Source: Marsupella aquatica (taxonomy: Eukaryota; Marchantiophyta). From it: DNA of 64,000 nt. Every line of letters starts with the position of its first letter. Position 1 is the first letter of the stretch. Of this stretch, positions 21,998 to 33,822 are shown piece after piece. The stretch lies in NCBI GenBank assembly GCA_973895155.1, contig OZ316892.1:8060001-8124000 (forward strand). Reading direction: 5' to 3'. Below the pieces are notes generated by a model that was not told where the DNA came from, made no database searches, and saw only the letters and a program-made list of their open reading frames with translations. A program made the translations under genes and the position numbers.

Positions 21998-23356
21998 TCA
22001 CAATCTATGATCCCTAGGGGCAGCATGACGTCTTTGTTGTTCCTCCCACTCTATCTCTGGCAACAAATGATCCATCATGGCAATGCGATATCTACGCCCA
22101 TTATCATAATTTTGATGTGCAGTAGGGGGTCCTCCGGGTTCATAAGGAGGGTCTGGATCTATCCCCCAAGCTGGGTCGTACACATCTCCACGGTCAATAC
22201 GAATATTATGAAGAATACATGCACAAGTAATATAGTGTGCTAGTCGATAAGGAGACGGCCTATACATTTTGCGTGAAACAAATCTCCAGCTATTCTTCAA
22301 TTGCCCAAAAGCTCGCTCCACACACATCCTAGTTGAGCTCAACATATAATTAAAGTGTCTCCTTCTTCTACGCTCTCTTGTAGCAGGAAAAGGGTTAAGC
22401 AACCAGGGATAAGCAGGGTAACCAAAATCTCCAATAATGTACTTCCTTGTAATGAATCCTGATGGAGAAGTAAATACTGGACCGGAGAGTTTTGTGTGAT
22501 ATTCCATAACATCACTAAAAAACCCAGACACCCGTAGAAGGCGAGAGTCTTGAATGCTGCCAGGCCATCCTGAAAAAACATCCAAAAATCGAAGACGACT
22601 ATCACAGATAGCTTGCATGGAAATGCTCTGACCATGTTTGTAATCATGATAATCAGCAGAGTTTGTTCCAGGAGGTAACTCCACTTGAAAATGAGTGGCA
22701 TCAATGGCACCACAACAATTTGGGAATCCTTGCAATTGCCAAAATTCTTCTTTTACCCTTGCCATGGCCTCTCCTTGCGGCCAACTCAAATGTTGCCCTC
22801 TGCCTCGCACAATTAAAGCCCTAACAAATCGCCAAACAACATCCGATATGCATGGGATAGAAACGCCAAACATCTCTGAAAGTGTCAATAGCAAACACCC
22901 ACTGGAAAACCGACGTAGGGCTATGGCAACCTGACGCTCAACGGACAATGTCCTGTTTGTCAAATTGCGAAGGCCGGGTGGTGGATTCGTTGTCATGTCT
23001 TCTCTAACCAGGTCACAAATGTACATAAATGTTGTCGGTGACACTCGAAACAAATATTTGAAACAAACCGGATCATGCTCGATGACATGCATCAAATACC
23101 AGCCGCTCCACTCTCTTGATCTAGGTTCAATGTAATTCCGCAAGATATGATGACAGTCTCCGTAAAATGCTTGTTGAATAGTTTGAAAGAGTTGAAGTAA
23201 ATTTGCAAATTGTGTACCGTTGTCATCCTGCACCGGTCTATGTGGTAAAGAATCGGTGGCAACCAGAGTGGCCAATTGCAGTTGCAACAAGAGTAGTTGT
23301 TGGAGAGCAACAATAATGGACAGTATTATTTCCCATTCCTCATTTGAAAGCACCAT
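21998..23356 (-). CDS. PIF/Harbinger DDE transposase of the outer element
   Basis: This is a single open exon of 452 codons from the ATG at 23356. The open frame continues upstream to 23380, where a TTTTGCAG acceptor suggests a leader intron. The HARBI1-type nuclease is intact: helix-turn-helix-like RRFSSGCLLLTLSEMFGVS, CGAIDATHFQVELP (first Asp), FSGWPGSIQDSRLL (second Asp), YIIGDFGYPAYPWLLNPF, and MCVERAFGQLKNSWRF (catalytic Glu). The usual family length is about 400-460. It cuts and pastes the element into TWA targets together with the Myb-like partner, which is frameshifted in this copy. It could therefore act only if a partner is supplied from another copy. Confidence 0.93.
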   Translation of the reverse strand: MVLSNEEWEIILSIIVALQQLLLLQLQLATLVATDSLPHRPVQDDNGTQFANLLQLFQTIQQAFYGDCHHILRNYIEPRSREWSGWYLMHVIEHDPVCFKYLFRVSPTTFMYICDLVREDMTTNPPPGLRNLTNRTLSVERQVAIALRRFSSGCLLLTLSEMFGVSIPCISDVVWRFVRALIVRGRGQHLSWPQGEAMARVKEEFWQLQGFPNCCGAIDATHFQVELPPGTNSADYHDYKHGQSISMQAICDSRLRFLDVFSGWPGSIQDSRLLRVSGFFSDVMEYHTKLSGPVFTSPSGFITRKYIIGDFGYPAYPWLLNPFPATRERRRRRHFNYMLSSTRMCVERAFGQLKNSWRFVSRKMYRPSPYRLAHYITCACILHNIRIDRGDVYDPAWGIDPDPPYEPGGPPTAHQNYDNGRRYRIAMMDHLLPEIEWEEQQRRHAAPRDHRL

Positions 23357-24315
23357 TGCTTCAAAACAGTCTGAACTCAAAAGCCCTGCAAAATGAGTGA
23401 TTTAAAGGAAAAAATTTGTCAAAAGTGAAGAGAGAAATTGAGGGTACTAAATGAGTGAAACCAATTTAATTGGACATACACAAGTGAACCAAGTAGTAGC
23501 CAAGAGGAAAGTGAATTTTTGTGAGCATCCATGTGCATGCATACAAAGTAACCATTGAATTTCTGTAAAGTACAAGTAAGGAAAGCTTAGGACATCACTA
23601 CATATACTCAACCTTTGTATGTATGTAAAATACCTACACTCTACTATACTGGTTCGAAAGCAAACTAGTACTTGGCAAGTGTACACAAAGATTCCGTTAG
23701 GAATTGTTTGGGAGTCCTTCCGAAACACTATAAGGATTGTGCGAGGAATTCTTAAATTTTTGTAAGTCCTTGCTTCACAGTAATCGTTGCTTCACAGTCA
23801 TCGCAGCATTGACATTAGCTTTGCTTCGATTCGCAGCATGACATTACCTTTGCTTTGATCAAGTGTGAACGCCTAGTAGTGTCCTCCCAGAAATTTTGTG
23901 GCTGGAATCAAATGCTGGCACAAATCGTTGAGGAAAGACGAAGGACACGAAGTCAGCTCCCAGGCAATCCTAGTGGCGCCAACATTTCCATTGAAGTCGC
24001 TTATTGAGCAGTGCTATGTGAGCAGGAGTGGGAGTCCGATTCAAGTTTCGAAGCACATGTTCAACTGAGTAGCAGCGCAAAGGAATGAAGCAGCGCGCGG
24101 CAGTGAGCAAGCGAAGTAACGAAGCAACATTTCCAGGTGAAGTGAGCAAATGGCAACAATTCCGGGTGAAGCATCAAGGCTGCTATCAAGGCATGAGCAC
24201 ATGTGAACGAGGCATGTTGTGATTCAAGGCAGCAGCGCAACGGAACTTTGCAGAGGCAAGGAGCAGCGGCAGTGACCAAACAGCAGGAAGCAGCAAGCAC
24301 AAGCGAGTGAGCACT

Positions 24316-24379
24316 TTCACATTGCCGCATGTAATGCGGAACTTTGCTTCACATTGCCGCATGTAATGCGGAACTATGC
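24316..24379. repeat. 32-bp direct repeat, each copy containing a palindrome
   Basis: The copies 24316-24347 and 24348-24379 differ at one base (CTTTGC/CTATGC end). Each contains CCGCATgtaATGCGG, a perfect 6-bp-arm palindrome. It lies 220-280 bp inside the right end of the outer Harbinger element. Confidence 0.9.
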
Positions 24380-24581
24380 AGGCTTCGACTTTGCAGGGAC
24401 GTGTTTTACTGCAAAAGCTCCTGCATCCTGCCCTATACAATTTGCGGTGCCAAAGTAAATGAAGTAGCTGCCACTGTTTGAGCACGTCACACGTATACTC
24501 ATCTTGATTGTGTTTAGATTCACACTCCACTTTTTGCCGACATCTGCGGACTGCTAAGGGTCGCTTTTTTGAGGACTCTTG

Positions 24582-24598
24582 CACATGCAAGACGGCCC
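24582..24598 (-). repeat. right TIR of outer Harbinger element
   Basis: This is a perfect 17-bp inverted copy of 13840-13856, followed by TTA at 24599-24601. Confidence 0.85.
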
Positions 24599-24601
24599 TT
24601 A

Positions 24602-27060
24602 TGTACCTTCGTTTTAGTCTTTAAACCGCCACTGTCCCAAAAAGTTCCGGGAGGACAAATAATACACTCTTAGCTCACTTTTGCTTTGCCAACTTCTTGT
24701 TCTAAAGAACACTCCACTCAAAGTCGCCTTGAGTAAGATCTTAACACAAACAAAAATAGTGGCATCGGCATTGTGATAGATAGAAAAAGTTAATGACCCA
24801 AGCGAGATATTATCAAAATAAGAGTGGCAATCTAATGAATCCCAGGAGGAAAAAGGCTATGAGCCTTGTAAATTTTGGGGTAAATTTAATCCTAACTCCT
24901 AATAAATTCAAATAGCTTTGTGACCTACAGTACATAGCTCTGATGTGTATCAGTTTCCACTCATTATGTGTTCAAATTTCATCTTAGAGGGAATACAAAG
25001 AAATCAACAAGCTTCTCCAAATTAAGGTATGTCCAAACTTAATCTTAAAGGGAATAAAATTTGAGATATATGTATATCCACATTGCCAAAGAACAAAAAT
25101 GCCAAACGGGGATACACAATCCCAAAGACAAAAAGACTCAAGAAAATAAGGGAATAGGAAAAGAAAAAGACCAAAGTAAATCAAAACCCAACAAGCTAGG
25201 GAGTCACTCACAACCTACAAAATAACTAAAAGCCCACTAAGGACAGTAGCCTTTGATTGTTTCTTCGACATAGCTCAGGCTGCGTTTGGCCTCAACCTAT
25301 GTTCAAAGTGAGCTTTAGTTGAAGCATGGAGTGATGCAAACAATTCAAGCCGGAAAGCAAGCGTTGCGGACAAGCGACAATGACGAAATCAATTTACAAC
25401 AACTAAGTTTGTGACGGTGACGGGATTGTGACATCTCTTCATCGAGAAAGGGAGGTGAGCATTTTCTGATGTTGCATTTCTTGAGTCAGTGATAGTTCTT
25501 TAAGTGTGTGCAAGTTACACGATCATATGGTATCCACCATTCATTTCACAACTCAAACTCAAAACTCTGCTAATCACTCCTCTGTTTCTTTGACGCAATG
25601 TGACAAAATGATAGTACCCTGTTCACAATCATCTCTCGTTGGTATCTCTCTGATCAAAAGAGAGAGGATCAAGTATGAGCCGTTACTTACTTACTTATGT
25701 TATTTTAGAGACAATTATCTAATTAATTACATAAATAAACAATTTTAAAACACTCGAAAGGTAACTAATACGTTTACAGTGAAAAAATGACATATTTCCC
25801 TTTGTATTATGGTCTTTTTTATGTCTAATACTTAGGGCATGGCACCCCATAATTTACACGAATGAACACGAACATGACAAAAAACCTGCTCTATCCTGTT
25901 TGTCACCATCCTTGCTTAAGTGGCACATCCTCATGCTAGGGAATTTACAAGGGATCCCTCATGGGGGTTTGTTATTAGCCCAATGCTTGTGCATTGCACA
26001 AAAGATGTTAAGATGAGCACACATGTTGAGGTGAGAAAAATCTGTCAAGGTGAAAAAATTGTAGAATAGAGCTAAAAGATGTCGAGGTGATAATAAGATG
26101 TAAAGATGAAAAAAGGATATGAAGGAAAGAAAAGATGTTGAGGGTGAGTAAAAATGTTGTGGTGAAATAAAGATGTCAAAGTGAAAAAAAGATGGTGATC
26201 AAGATAAGAAAAAACATAAAGTCAGGTGAAGATCTCGTGGAGAGAAAAACATATCGAGGTGAGTAAAATAAGTCAAGGTTTAGGGTAAAGACGTCGAGGA
26301 GAGAATAAGATGTCAAGAAGAAAAAAATGTCAAAGGTGAGAAAAATATATTATATTATAGTGAGATGAAGATGTCAAGACAAGGTAAAGATATTAAGGAG
26401 AAACAAATATGTAAAAATTTATAAAAATATATAAAGGCAAGAAAAGATGTCAAGCCCAGGCAACAACATATAAGCTTTGCCATGTAGGTTAAGGCATGTT
26501 ATGTGTGATCATGACCATACACAATTGTTGTGACATCTAAGATGCAACATAGCAACCATTGCATCATAGAATCCAAGCACAACCTAGTCTTAGGAATGAA
26601 TTGTTTTTTAGTTTTAAATTTTTGAGAAATAAATATTCTATTCAAACGCTTTTTAAAATTTCAAAGTTTTTCTTCCAACAGGTTTAATTGTTTTTACTGA
26701 AATTTTTATCTGGTGCTGGTACGTGAGAATGCTAAAGGAGACCAAAACATACTGACCTATCTAGAGGGAGGTCTCCTTGATCTCCCTACATTTTTACAAG
26801 TCCTTCCCTTTTTCTTTGTACTATTGGATCCCTTATTGTTCTGGAATTGTGCATCATTAATTTCAGTCACACTATATTAGATGATTTTCTTATTTCCTTA
26901 TTATTATTATTTAAATTATATTTTTGTTGGGCATTGTAAATTTGAATGGCGAACACACAGCCTTATGATAAACCTTATATTACAGCTTTTGATAAGGAGA
27001 AAATGAAAATGTTAGAGTAAATAATGAGAAACCACTTCTTGTAAAGCAGCCCTAAGAATC
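24602..27060. other. intergenic, AT-rich, with purine-rich repeats
   Basis: No gene is recognised. The stretch contains a segment at about 25310-25450 that resembles 56930-57060, and a purine-rich degenerate array at about 25990-26460. Confidence 0.5.
25990..26460. repeat. purine-rich degenerate short tandem repeat
   Basis: The plus strand repeats variants of AAGATGTCGAGGTGAGAAAA at about 20-30 bp intervals, mostly as AGATGT(C/T)(A/G)AG(G) followed by GTGA and a run of A. Pyrimidines are scarce throughout. Confidence 0.7.
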
Positions 27061-27440
27061 TAAGATGGGCGATTGCTTTACATTAATTACTCTGTCGTGC
27101 ATCCACTCTTCTCGTTCCTGTCGTAGTGCTCTGCCCATTCTCTTTCCGCTGCTCGCTTCTCTTCTCTTCTCTTTTCCTCGATCGACTCCCCTCTCGTCGC
27201 CCAATTCCATCGACCCCTCCGCATTGCCCGTCCGCCTTTCATCCATGTTACACTAATTTCAACAACCTCGGTATGTGAAGGAAGAACGGCGGAATGTGCT
27301 CGCTGGGCTGAGGTTTTGTAACACGAGAATCGGCCGAGCGACGGCTTTGGATTCGGCCAAGAAGACCGGAGCAGAGCAGAGCAGAGCAGAAGTGCGACTC
27401 TGTCATCATTTCGTTCGAGCTGGTGTTGTTGCTGTTGGCG
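27061..27440 (+). promoter_or_regulatory. coatomer zeta upstream/leader region
   Basis: A strongly pyrimidine-rich tract occurs at about 27150-27200 (CTTCTCTTCTCTTCTCTTTTCC). An AGAGC microsatellite occurs near 27369-27391, just upstream of the proposed ATG at 27441. No TATA box is called. Confidence 0.4.
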
Positions 27441-30053
27441 ATGGCGATCGTAGGTTCTGCTGTCGGATCTGTTGCTGCGCGGCACACGGGTGCAACTCAG
27501 GTGTGGATCTCGATCGGAGGCCCTAGTGAGCGCTCTGTGAGAGATTCGAGGACTGTCCCTTGCGGTTCCCCATTCTTTTCCATTTCACCTGGGTTTCCGG
27601 TGTTCGTATCTACTGAAGTAGAAGGGGTCAATCAAGAGAAGCTTTTCTGTGGTCTGCATGACAATAATGCTTGATCTGGAATGTATGGCGTTGTCATCTG
27701 TTCGAGTCTAGGGTTTTTTACAACGTGAAGATGTATTTCTTGCTACTTGTCTGCAATCTGTGTTGGGCCGTGCGTACTGTATCATAGGAATTGGTTTTCT
27801 GAGTGTTTCTTGTGAGACTGTGAACACTGTCGTTGATGTTGAAACTATGACACACCTCGGAAGCTTCAGAGGTAGAAGTCAGGTCCTGTGTATTTCCCTC
27901 GAGATCGTGGTGGAGGTGTCCACGTGGAATGAGGCCTGCTTTAGTTGAGAGTTGATGATCTAAAAATCCAATGGGTGCACAGAGAGAGATTGGCTGGATC
28001 AGAGCACAACAAGACTGTTGTGCCTTGAGTTTGGAAAACCAGTGGACAGCCGGTGTGATGTATCGACAATTGAGCAGGGGTGTGCGGGGAGTCTACCTTG
28101 GCATGGTGGCAAGCAAGTAGCATCGCAGCTTGTGCTGATAAACTATTCAGACTCATTAGAAGGTGGACACTAGCTGTCAACGGTCTCAGCCGTCGGGTCA
28201 ATACTATGCTCGACCGTTCCGAGGTGGTGAACGCTTAACGAATGATGTGCAGAATGCCAGAAAGCGAGCGAATGGATTTAGTATATACTTCTATGCTAAA
28301 CGAGGACAGGGAATAAACAAATGTATAGGGCAGGATTGGAATGTAGACCCGGAGAACAACAGAACAAGATTAGTCAGAAGGCGTCGACGCTGAAGTAGAG
28401 AATGAATGAATGAATGAATTCAGAGTCCATTGAGCCGCAACTTGGGGTAAGGGACTGCAAGTTCATGGTGCCAAGAGAGTTTTCCGTAAGTGATGGAATG
28501 ACGAGCATCGAGAGACAAAGCACATTCACTACTTCACCAATGGCGAGAGGGAGGAGAGCTGTCTAAATTGGTCTCATGGCTGTCCAATGCAGGTGTCGGC
28601 TCCTCAGATTAAGAATATCCTACTACTGGATTCCGAGGGAAAGCGTGTGGCCATTAAGTATTTTTCAGACGATTGGTCGACTCTGGCCTCGAAAATGGCC
28701 TTTGAGAAGTCTTTGTTCACAAAGACACAGCGAACCAGCGCTCGCGCCGAAGGTAAAGTTTCGGTTGCGAGCAATGAGTGGGTGGAGGGTGACCTTTTAG
28801 GTACTTCAAACCTTTCGGAGAATACTCCGATTTATCAACTTTTATCAACTTAAATTCATGTATTCAAATTTGAGGGCTTAGGCAAAAACCTTAAAATCCT
28901 AAAGATTTAGGTAGGTCACTTCATTTCTGGTCTATGTTCGTTTTTGCAAATTCTGGTAGTCAAACAGTATGGGCGATGTTCGCATTATCTGTATACTGAT
29001 TCGCTCTTCCGACATTTATTCACAATTCTGCAGCGGAAATCGGAATGTTCGATGGTTACATTGTGGTCTACAAATTTATCTCGGATCTACATTTTTATGT
29101 GACGGGTGGGGACGAGGAGAACGAACTCATTTTAGCCACCGTATTGCAGGGATTTTTTGACGCAGTTGGCATACTGCTCAGGTTGGCACACATTTCACCC
29201 TGGAGTCGTGTGAATTGAGTGATCTTTTGATTGAGCTCTCTCTTGGACTTCTGTGCTTGAGTGTACTAATGAGACTCTCACCACAGGGGAAATGTGGAGA
29301 AGAAGACTGTATTGGAGAATTTAGATCTTGTCTTACTCACCCTCGACGAAATTGTCGATGGAGGGTAAGTGAACTTGCGACCTGAACGAAAATATTTTAG
29401 TCTCTTGAAAGCAATTTTCGAGGTTTGTTTCAAGTTTACTGTCCCTATTTTAATTGTGGCCATTAATTTTCCTCGCCAGAATCATTCTGGAGTGCGATGC
29501 CAACGTTATTGCTGGAAGAGTGGCCATGCGCGGTGCAGATGCCGATGTACCCCTATCTGAGCAGGTTAAACTCTCTCTTCATTCAAAATCAAAGATTGTG
29601 TCCTACGCTTCTTCAAGTTCTGAGCAGTTGCGTTGACACTTCTATAGTGTCGTCTCACTAATATTGTTAGATAGTTCAGGTCACATGTTTATGAGGTACA
29701 GAACCCTCCCTCTAATCCATCCAGATCTTATATAATTGACTTCCGTGTGGTAAATTGGTGTGGACCCTATAATTTGAAACACGTATTTTAGATTTTTAAA
29801 TTTTTTTACTTATGAAGGCTCTTTTCCTCCTCTAGAGATGGTATGCGATGAGTGAACTATGAAGATCGATAGTGGATCGTTGGTCTGTCCTATCTACGTC
29901 ATGTGCTTTTGGGCGGCTTCACAGCTGTTGCTATTACATCGGACTGATCTCGAGGGCTTGCTCTGTATCCTGAGGTGTGATCTAAACCTTTGGCTGTATG
30001 TGCAGACTATTTCCCAAGCGCTGGCAACTGCAAAGGAGCACTTGGCAAGGTAG
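27441..30053 (+). CDS. coatomer subunit zeta (zeta-COP)
   Basis: This small COPI coat subunit pairs with beta-COP (the beta/zeta unit resembles AP-complex beta/sigma) and acts on Golgi-to-ER vesicles. Exons: 27441-27500 (proposed), 28593-28752, 29034-29181, 29287-29364, 29480-29564, 30006-30053, all GT-AG and in frame, giving 192 residues. The conserved longin-like core is clear: [89 protein letters not shown]. The family is about 177-181 residues. The first exon is uncertain: splicing CAG|GTGTGG (27500) to GCAG (28592) adds [20 protein letters not shown] in frame. An ATG at 28587, in the same exon as the core, would instead give 174 residues without that splice. The ATG at 27441 has the better context (G at -3 and +4). 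Confidence 0.93.
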
Positions 30054-30910
30054 TAATTTGTCTATGGCTAACAGTAGGGTTGGGGATTCGAGGGTAGTAG
30101 TTGTTTCCTTTTCAGACTACAGTTGCAAGGTAGCAGCGGAGTCGAGTCTTCTTTTGTATTTGTGTGGATGGGGTTTTATGTTGGTTTCAATTACTCTTGA
30201 GCTAGAACAAGTTGCACTGGTGCTCACTAAGAAACATTTGCACTTAAACTTCGTGCATCTTTTGGCTGTGATGTTCAGAAATTGGGCGTTGTGAGGGGCT
30301 TTGGGACGACTATTGGAAAGATCAGGCTGATTACAGTTACTCTTCGAGTTTTAATGGACAAAAGCCTCCACGGTTTCTCGTAACCATAACTGAGGCAACA
30401 TCAATTTTTCATTCATCCAAGTGAACCTTGTCGCCAAAGTGGTTTCCCATGAGGTGCAGTGGTTTTGTCGTTTGGACAATTTAATGGAGTTTATTAGATA
30501 AACCAACGTGTTCTCCACGAATGTGCTCATTTAATAGGTTGGAATAAGGTAGAGTAGATAGAGCAAAGCTTTTCACCCTTTTGGCGACCGCAGGGTAGCA
30601 GCCGAGGGCTCAATTTCAATGATCATTTGGAACTAACATGGTGGAGACTCTCTCATCACTTTTCCTCATCAATGATGAGTTTGGAAACGCATGAATCTAT
30701 ATTCCAACATGTCATGTATTTGGCGGATTAGCTCGTCGGTTATGTGTAAGGTCCATGCCGTGGTCGGTTCAAACCATCTTGGGGATCGTCTGTCCATCCA
30801 ACGCTGCCCTTCATGACATTTCTGTCGAGCTTTTATGCGCAAGGCCTTCAATGTGTGCTCGTTTGTTTATGTGAATAAGACGAGCAGGGATTTTTTTGGT
30901 GCAATATGCA

Positions 30911-31165
30911 GTGCCTAAATCATGGACTAGAGGAAAAATGATTATTCACTTGTGAGGACTAGGTTGTGGAGTCTGATGCGTCATGACATGTCTGTGCAGC
31001 TTATGGTTACGGCTTTCAATTATTTGCTCATTATTTATTTGAACCTCACGACCAGAGATTGTGTTGGGTGCTATCTGCAGTGCCTCAACCGTGGACTAGA
31101 GACTAATTGATTGCTCACTCGTGAGGATTTTCCGTTTGACGAGGTTGTGGAGTCTGGCGCTGCAG
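30911..31165. repeat. ~170-bp period direct repeat, two copies
   Basis: CAGTGCCT(A/C)AA...TGGACTAGAG...TGATT...CACT(T/C)GTGAGGA...GAGGTTGTGGAGTCTG-type sequence starts at about 30910 and again at about 31078, with several mismatches and a small insertion. Confidence 0.75.
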
Positions 31166-32246
31166 AGGTATTGTCTGTCACTAGGGAAGGCTAGTTATGG
31201 GATTGGAGGTTCAAGGGATATATCCCTCTGGAAGACAATGAATGGTATGTAAGGTTTTCAGATTTGAAGCGGAAACGATGCTTCACCTGCTTGTGGCCCT
31301 CTGAAGAGTCTTGCTGTTTCTTTGCTGACTATTGAAGATCACCTGTAGGCACAAGAGCTCTGAAGCTGAAGGTTATGCAATCTTGGAGACGGGTTGTATA
31401 ACCTTGGATATAGGTCTCAAAGGCAAGACGTTGGAGACAGGATGAAATGTAGAAAACTGAGTTAAACGATACATTTCAGAGTGCTTCGTTTCTTGCCTAT
31501 GACGAGTGGGTTCGACGGACTGCTCTGTCCTTCGCAGTTTATTTAGATATAGTGCAGGACTTTTACAGGTCACTGATTGAAACATTTGTATGGTTTCAGT
31601 CACAATCAAGTAAGTCCGCGAGTAACTCCTGTGATTTGATAGGACACGAATTCCATCTCAAGCACCTGTAAATCTATGATCTAACACAATATGAGCAAAT
31701 GGTTACTCAATTAGGATAAAATCCATTAGTGTTCTAGCTAAATCTTGATCCTCAATATCTGGTGAAAAGCGGGGCAATGAAGAGTAAGAGATACTCTTTT
31801 CAATCGCCTCTGCCCAATGCTTGAAACTGGCCCACCTGAAAAATCCAGAGCTGTTGCAGACACATCAAACCCCAACAACCATCAGTACATTATCTTGGAG
31901 TGCCAAACCGCCTGAACGTCAAGCACAAACTATGTAGTTCTTCCAGTATATCGTGACATCTCAAAATGCTTGACATTGACTGAAACCTACACTTCGAGAG
32001 GAGTAAGAGGGCAAGGACAATCATAAGTGAAGGCATGAACTTGACGACAGCATTAAAGACATGTTTCATATGAGCATTCTCATACGTGGCTTTCAGGAAA
32101 TGGAGCTTCAATTTGTGCTTGCACTGGTGATTGCCATTGGTGTAAAGTGGCCAAAACCAATATCCAGACCTCCATTTCAAGTTGTTTTCCCGATCATCAA
32201 ATTCCAGTCCTGCCAAGTAAGATCTGTGTCTCGCCTAGTGTCACCA

Positions 32247-32560
32247 ATTCAGATCCATCTCAGTCTTCACACTCTCTGTTGTATCGAGGTGCTTCTAGGG
32301 TGGACACCGACACCGTAGCAACTGTCACGTATTCAGATCCATCTTAGTCTTGACACTCTCAGCTGTATGGAAGCGCTTCAAGAATGGACACCCACACCGG
32401 AGCAACTGTCACGTATTCAGATCCATCGTAGTCTTGACACTCCCTGCTGTATAGAAGCGCTTCAAGGCTGGGACACCGGAGCAACTGTCACGTATTCAGA
32501 TCTATCTCAGTCTTGACACTGTTGCTGTATCGAACCGCTTTAAGGCTGGACACCTGTGCA
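32247..32560. repeat. ~84-bp tandem repeat, four copies
   Basis: Units start at ATTCAGATC at 32247, 32331, 32415 and 32494 (spacings 84, 84, 79). Each continues CAT..AGTCTTGACACT...GCTGTAT.GAAGCGCTTCAAG..TGGACAC...GAGCAACTGTCACGT with moderate divergence. Confidence 0.92.
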
Positions 32561-32725
32561 ACGGGCTACCCTGTGGGTGGACAACCCGATCATCCAAGCT
32601 TGCATTTGACCCCGCAAATTGTCCAGAGAATAGCCTCAGACCAGGCAACGGGCTGCTCTGTGGGTGGACAACCTGATGATACAGGCTTGCATTCGGCCCC
32701 CCAATCAGTAGCAGCAGACTGGAAA
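32559..32725. repeat. 87-bp tandem duplication
   Basis: CAACGGGCT..CTGTGGGTGGACAACC begins at 32559 and again at 32646, each followed by GAT.AT.CA.GCTTGCATT. It adjoins the 84-bp array. Confidence 0.9.
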
Positions 32726-33822
32726 CCGGTGCGCGCGGATGCTCTAACTGATCTAGCACCATGATTGTAGTCGGCATGCTCCGTCCGGTTGTCTCTTGAC
32801 CTGGGAATTCTTGATATTCAGTCGATTACATTTTCGGACCAGTGGAGAGGAGACCTAGGTATTGCCAACTACATGGTGCATTGCGCTATTGCTTGTGGCT
32901 TGACTTGAAAACATTATTATTTGTACTCGATTATAAATCTATACCTGTCTGTGGAGACCTACAGGCTATACAGTCAAACCGCGGGGGCTGCTGTAATGCA
33001 CTAGACAGACAGGATCGATCAGCAGACAGATCATGGAGCGCCTGTCTCATGAAAATCTCGCGAGTTTCGGGTTTACGTAACTTCTGTTTCGCAGCAGGAT
33101 TTCCAGCTCCTTCGAGTTGAGAAGTGCCAAGAAAGTTCGCCAGGAGATTTACGCGTCTGCCAGTAATTCATTCATGATCACATACTGTATATATAATTGA
33201 AACCTACATGTTTACAGAAATATGTTATATGTAAGCCAAGTATGTAAGCCAAGTTGCATAAAAGTATGAAAGGTTCAAATGCCAGAAAGGCAGTAGTGCC
33301 TTTATTGACAAGAGCCAGCTGCCAACCTCTAAAATATCATAGCCTGGCACATTCTTGCGTACCAGTCGGGCGAACGGAATCTATTGGCAAGCTTTTTTGC
33401 CAATGGCCCATACATTCTCTTCGAATAACTACTGTACTCATCATGGCACATTGACTGCCTTTTTATGATTTGCCTCACAGATTCTCGCCTCCCAATAGTC
33501 TTCCTCGTTTTCGAGCAAAATAATAACACTTACTTGCAAAGTATAAGTAGAAGTCATTTCCCGTCCAGGCAACATCCTCATATTTCCAAGACGTGAGTCC
33601 ATGGCATCTCACATAAGGTTGCCGTTGTGACCATTTTTTATATAGTATAATGGAGAAGGCTCAAGCTTCAGTCAGACTTCAGAGAGTAAGTTGGAGTTGC
33701 AGTCGGGTTGGGATAGCATCAAATCCAGCTATTTGGCCGACCGAGTGTCAGAGGTGCTTACATTCCCTGTTAGGAATTGTTTTCCAGAGCTGCATGTTAA
33801 TTCTAAAGTGAAATGTGAAGTT

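Larger units (their letters stand above)
13840..24598. mobile_element. outer PIF/Harbinger DNA transposon (interrupted by an inner one)
   Basis: The terminal inverted repeats GGGCCGTCTTGCATGTG match perfectly over 17 bp (13840-13856 and the complement of 24582-24598). Both ends are flanked by TTA (13837-13839 and 24599-24601), the 3-bp TWA-type target duplication of PIF/Harbinger elements. Subtracting the inner element leaves about 5.6 kb. It carries a plus-strand Myb/trihelix-like gene (20726-21849, frameshifted) and a minus-strand intact DDE transposase (21998-23356), the two-gene convergent layout typical of PIF elements. The insertion lies about 0.65 kb upstream of U2AF35. That the termini belong to the internal genes is inferred from position and superfamily rules. 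Confidence 0.88.

Noticed and set aside
31890-32216. 108-codon minus-strand frame
   Set aside because: The translation has no recognisable motif and ends in a repeat region; no splice context was found.
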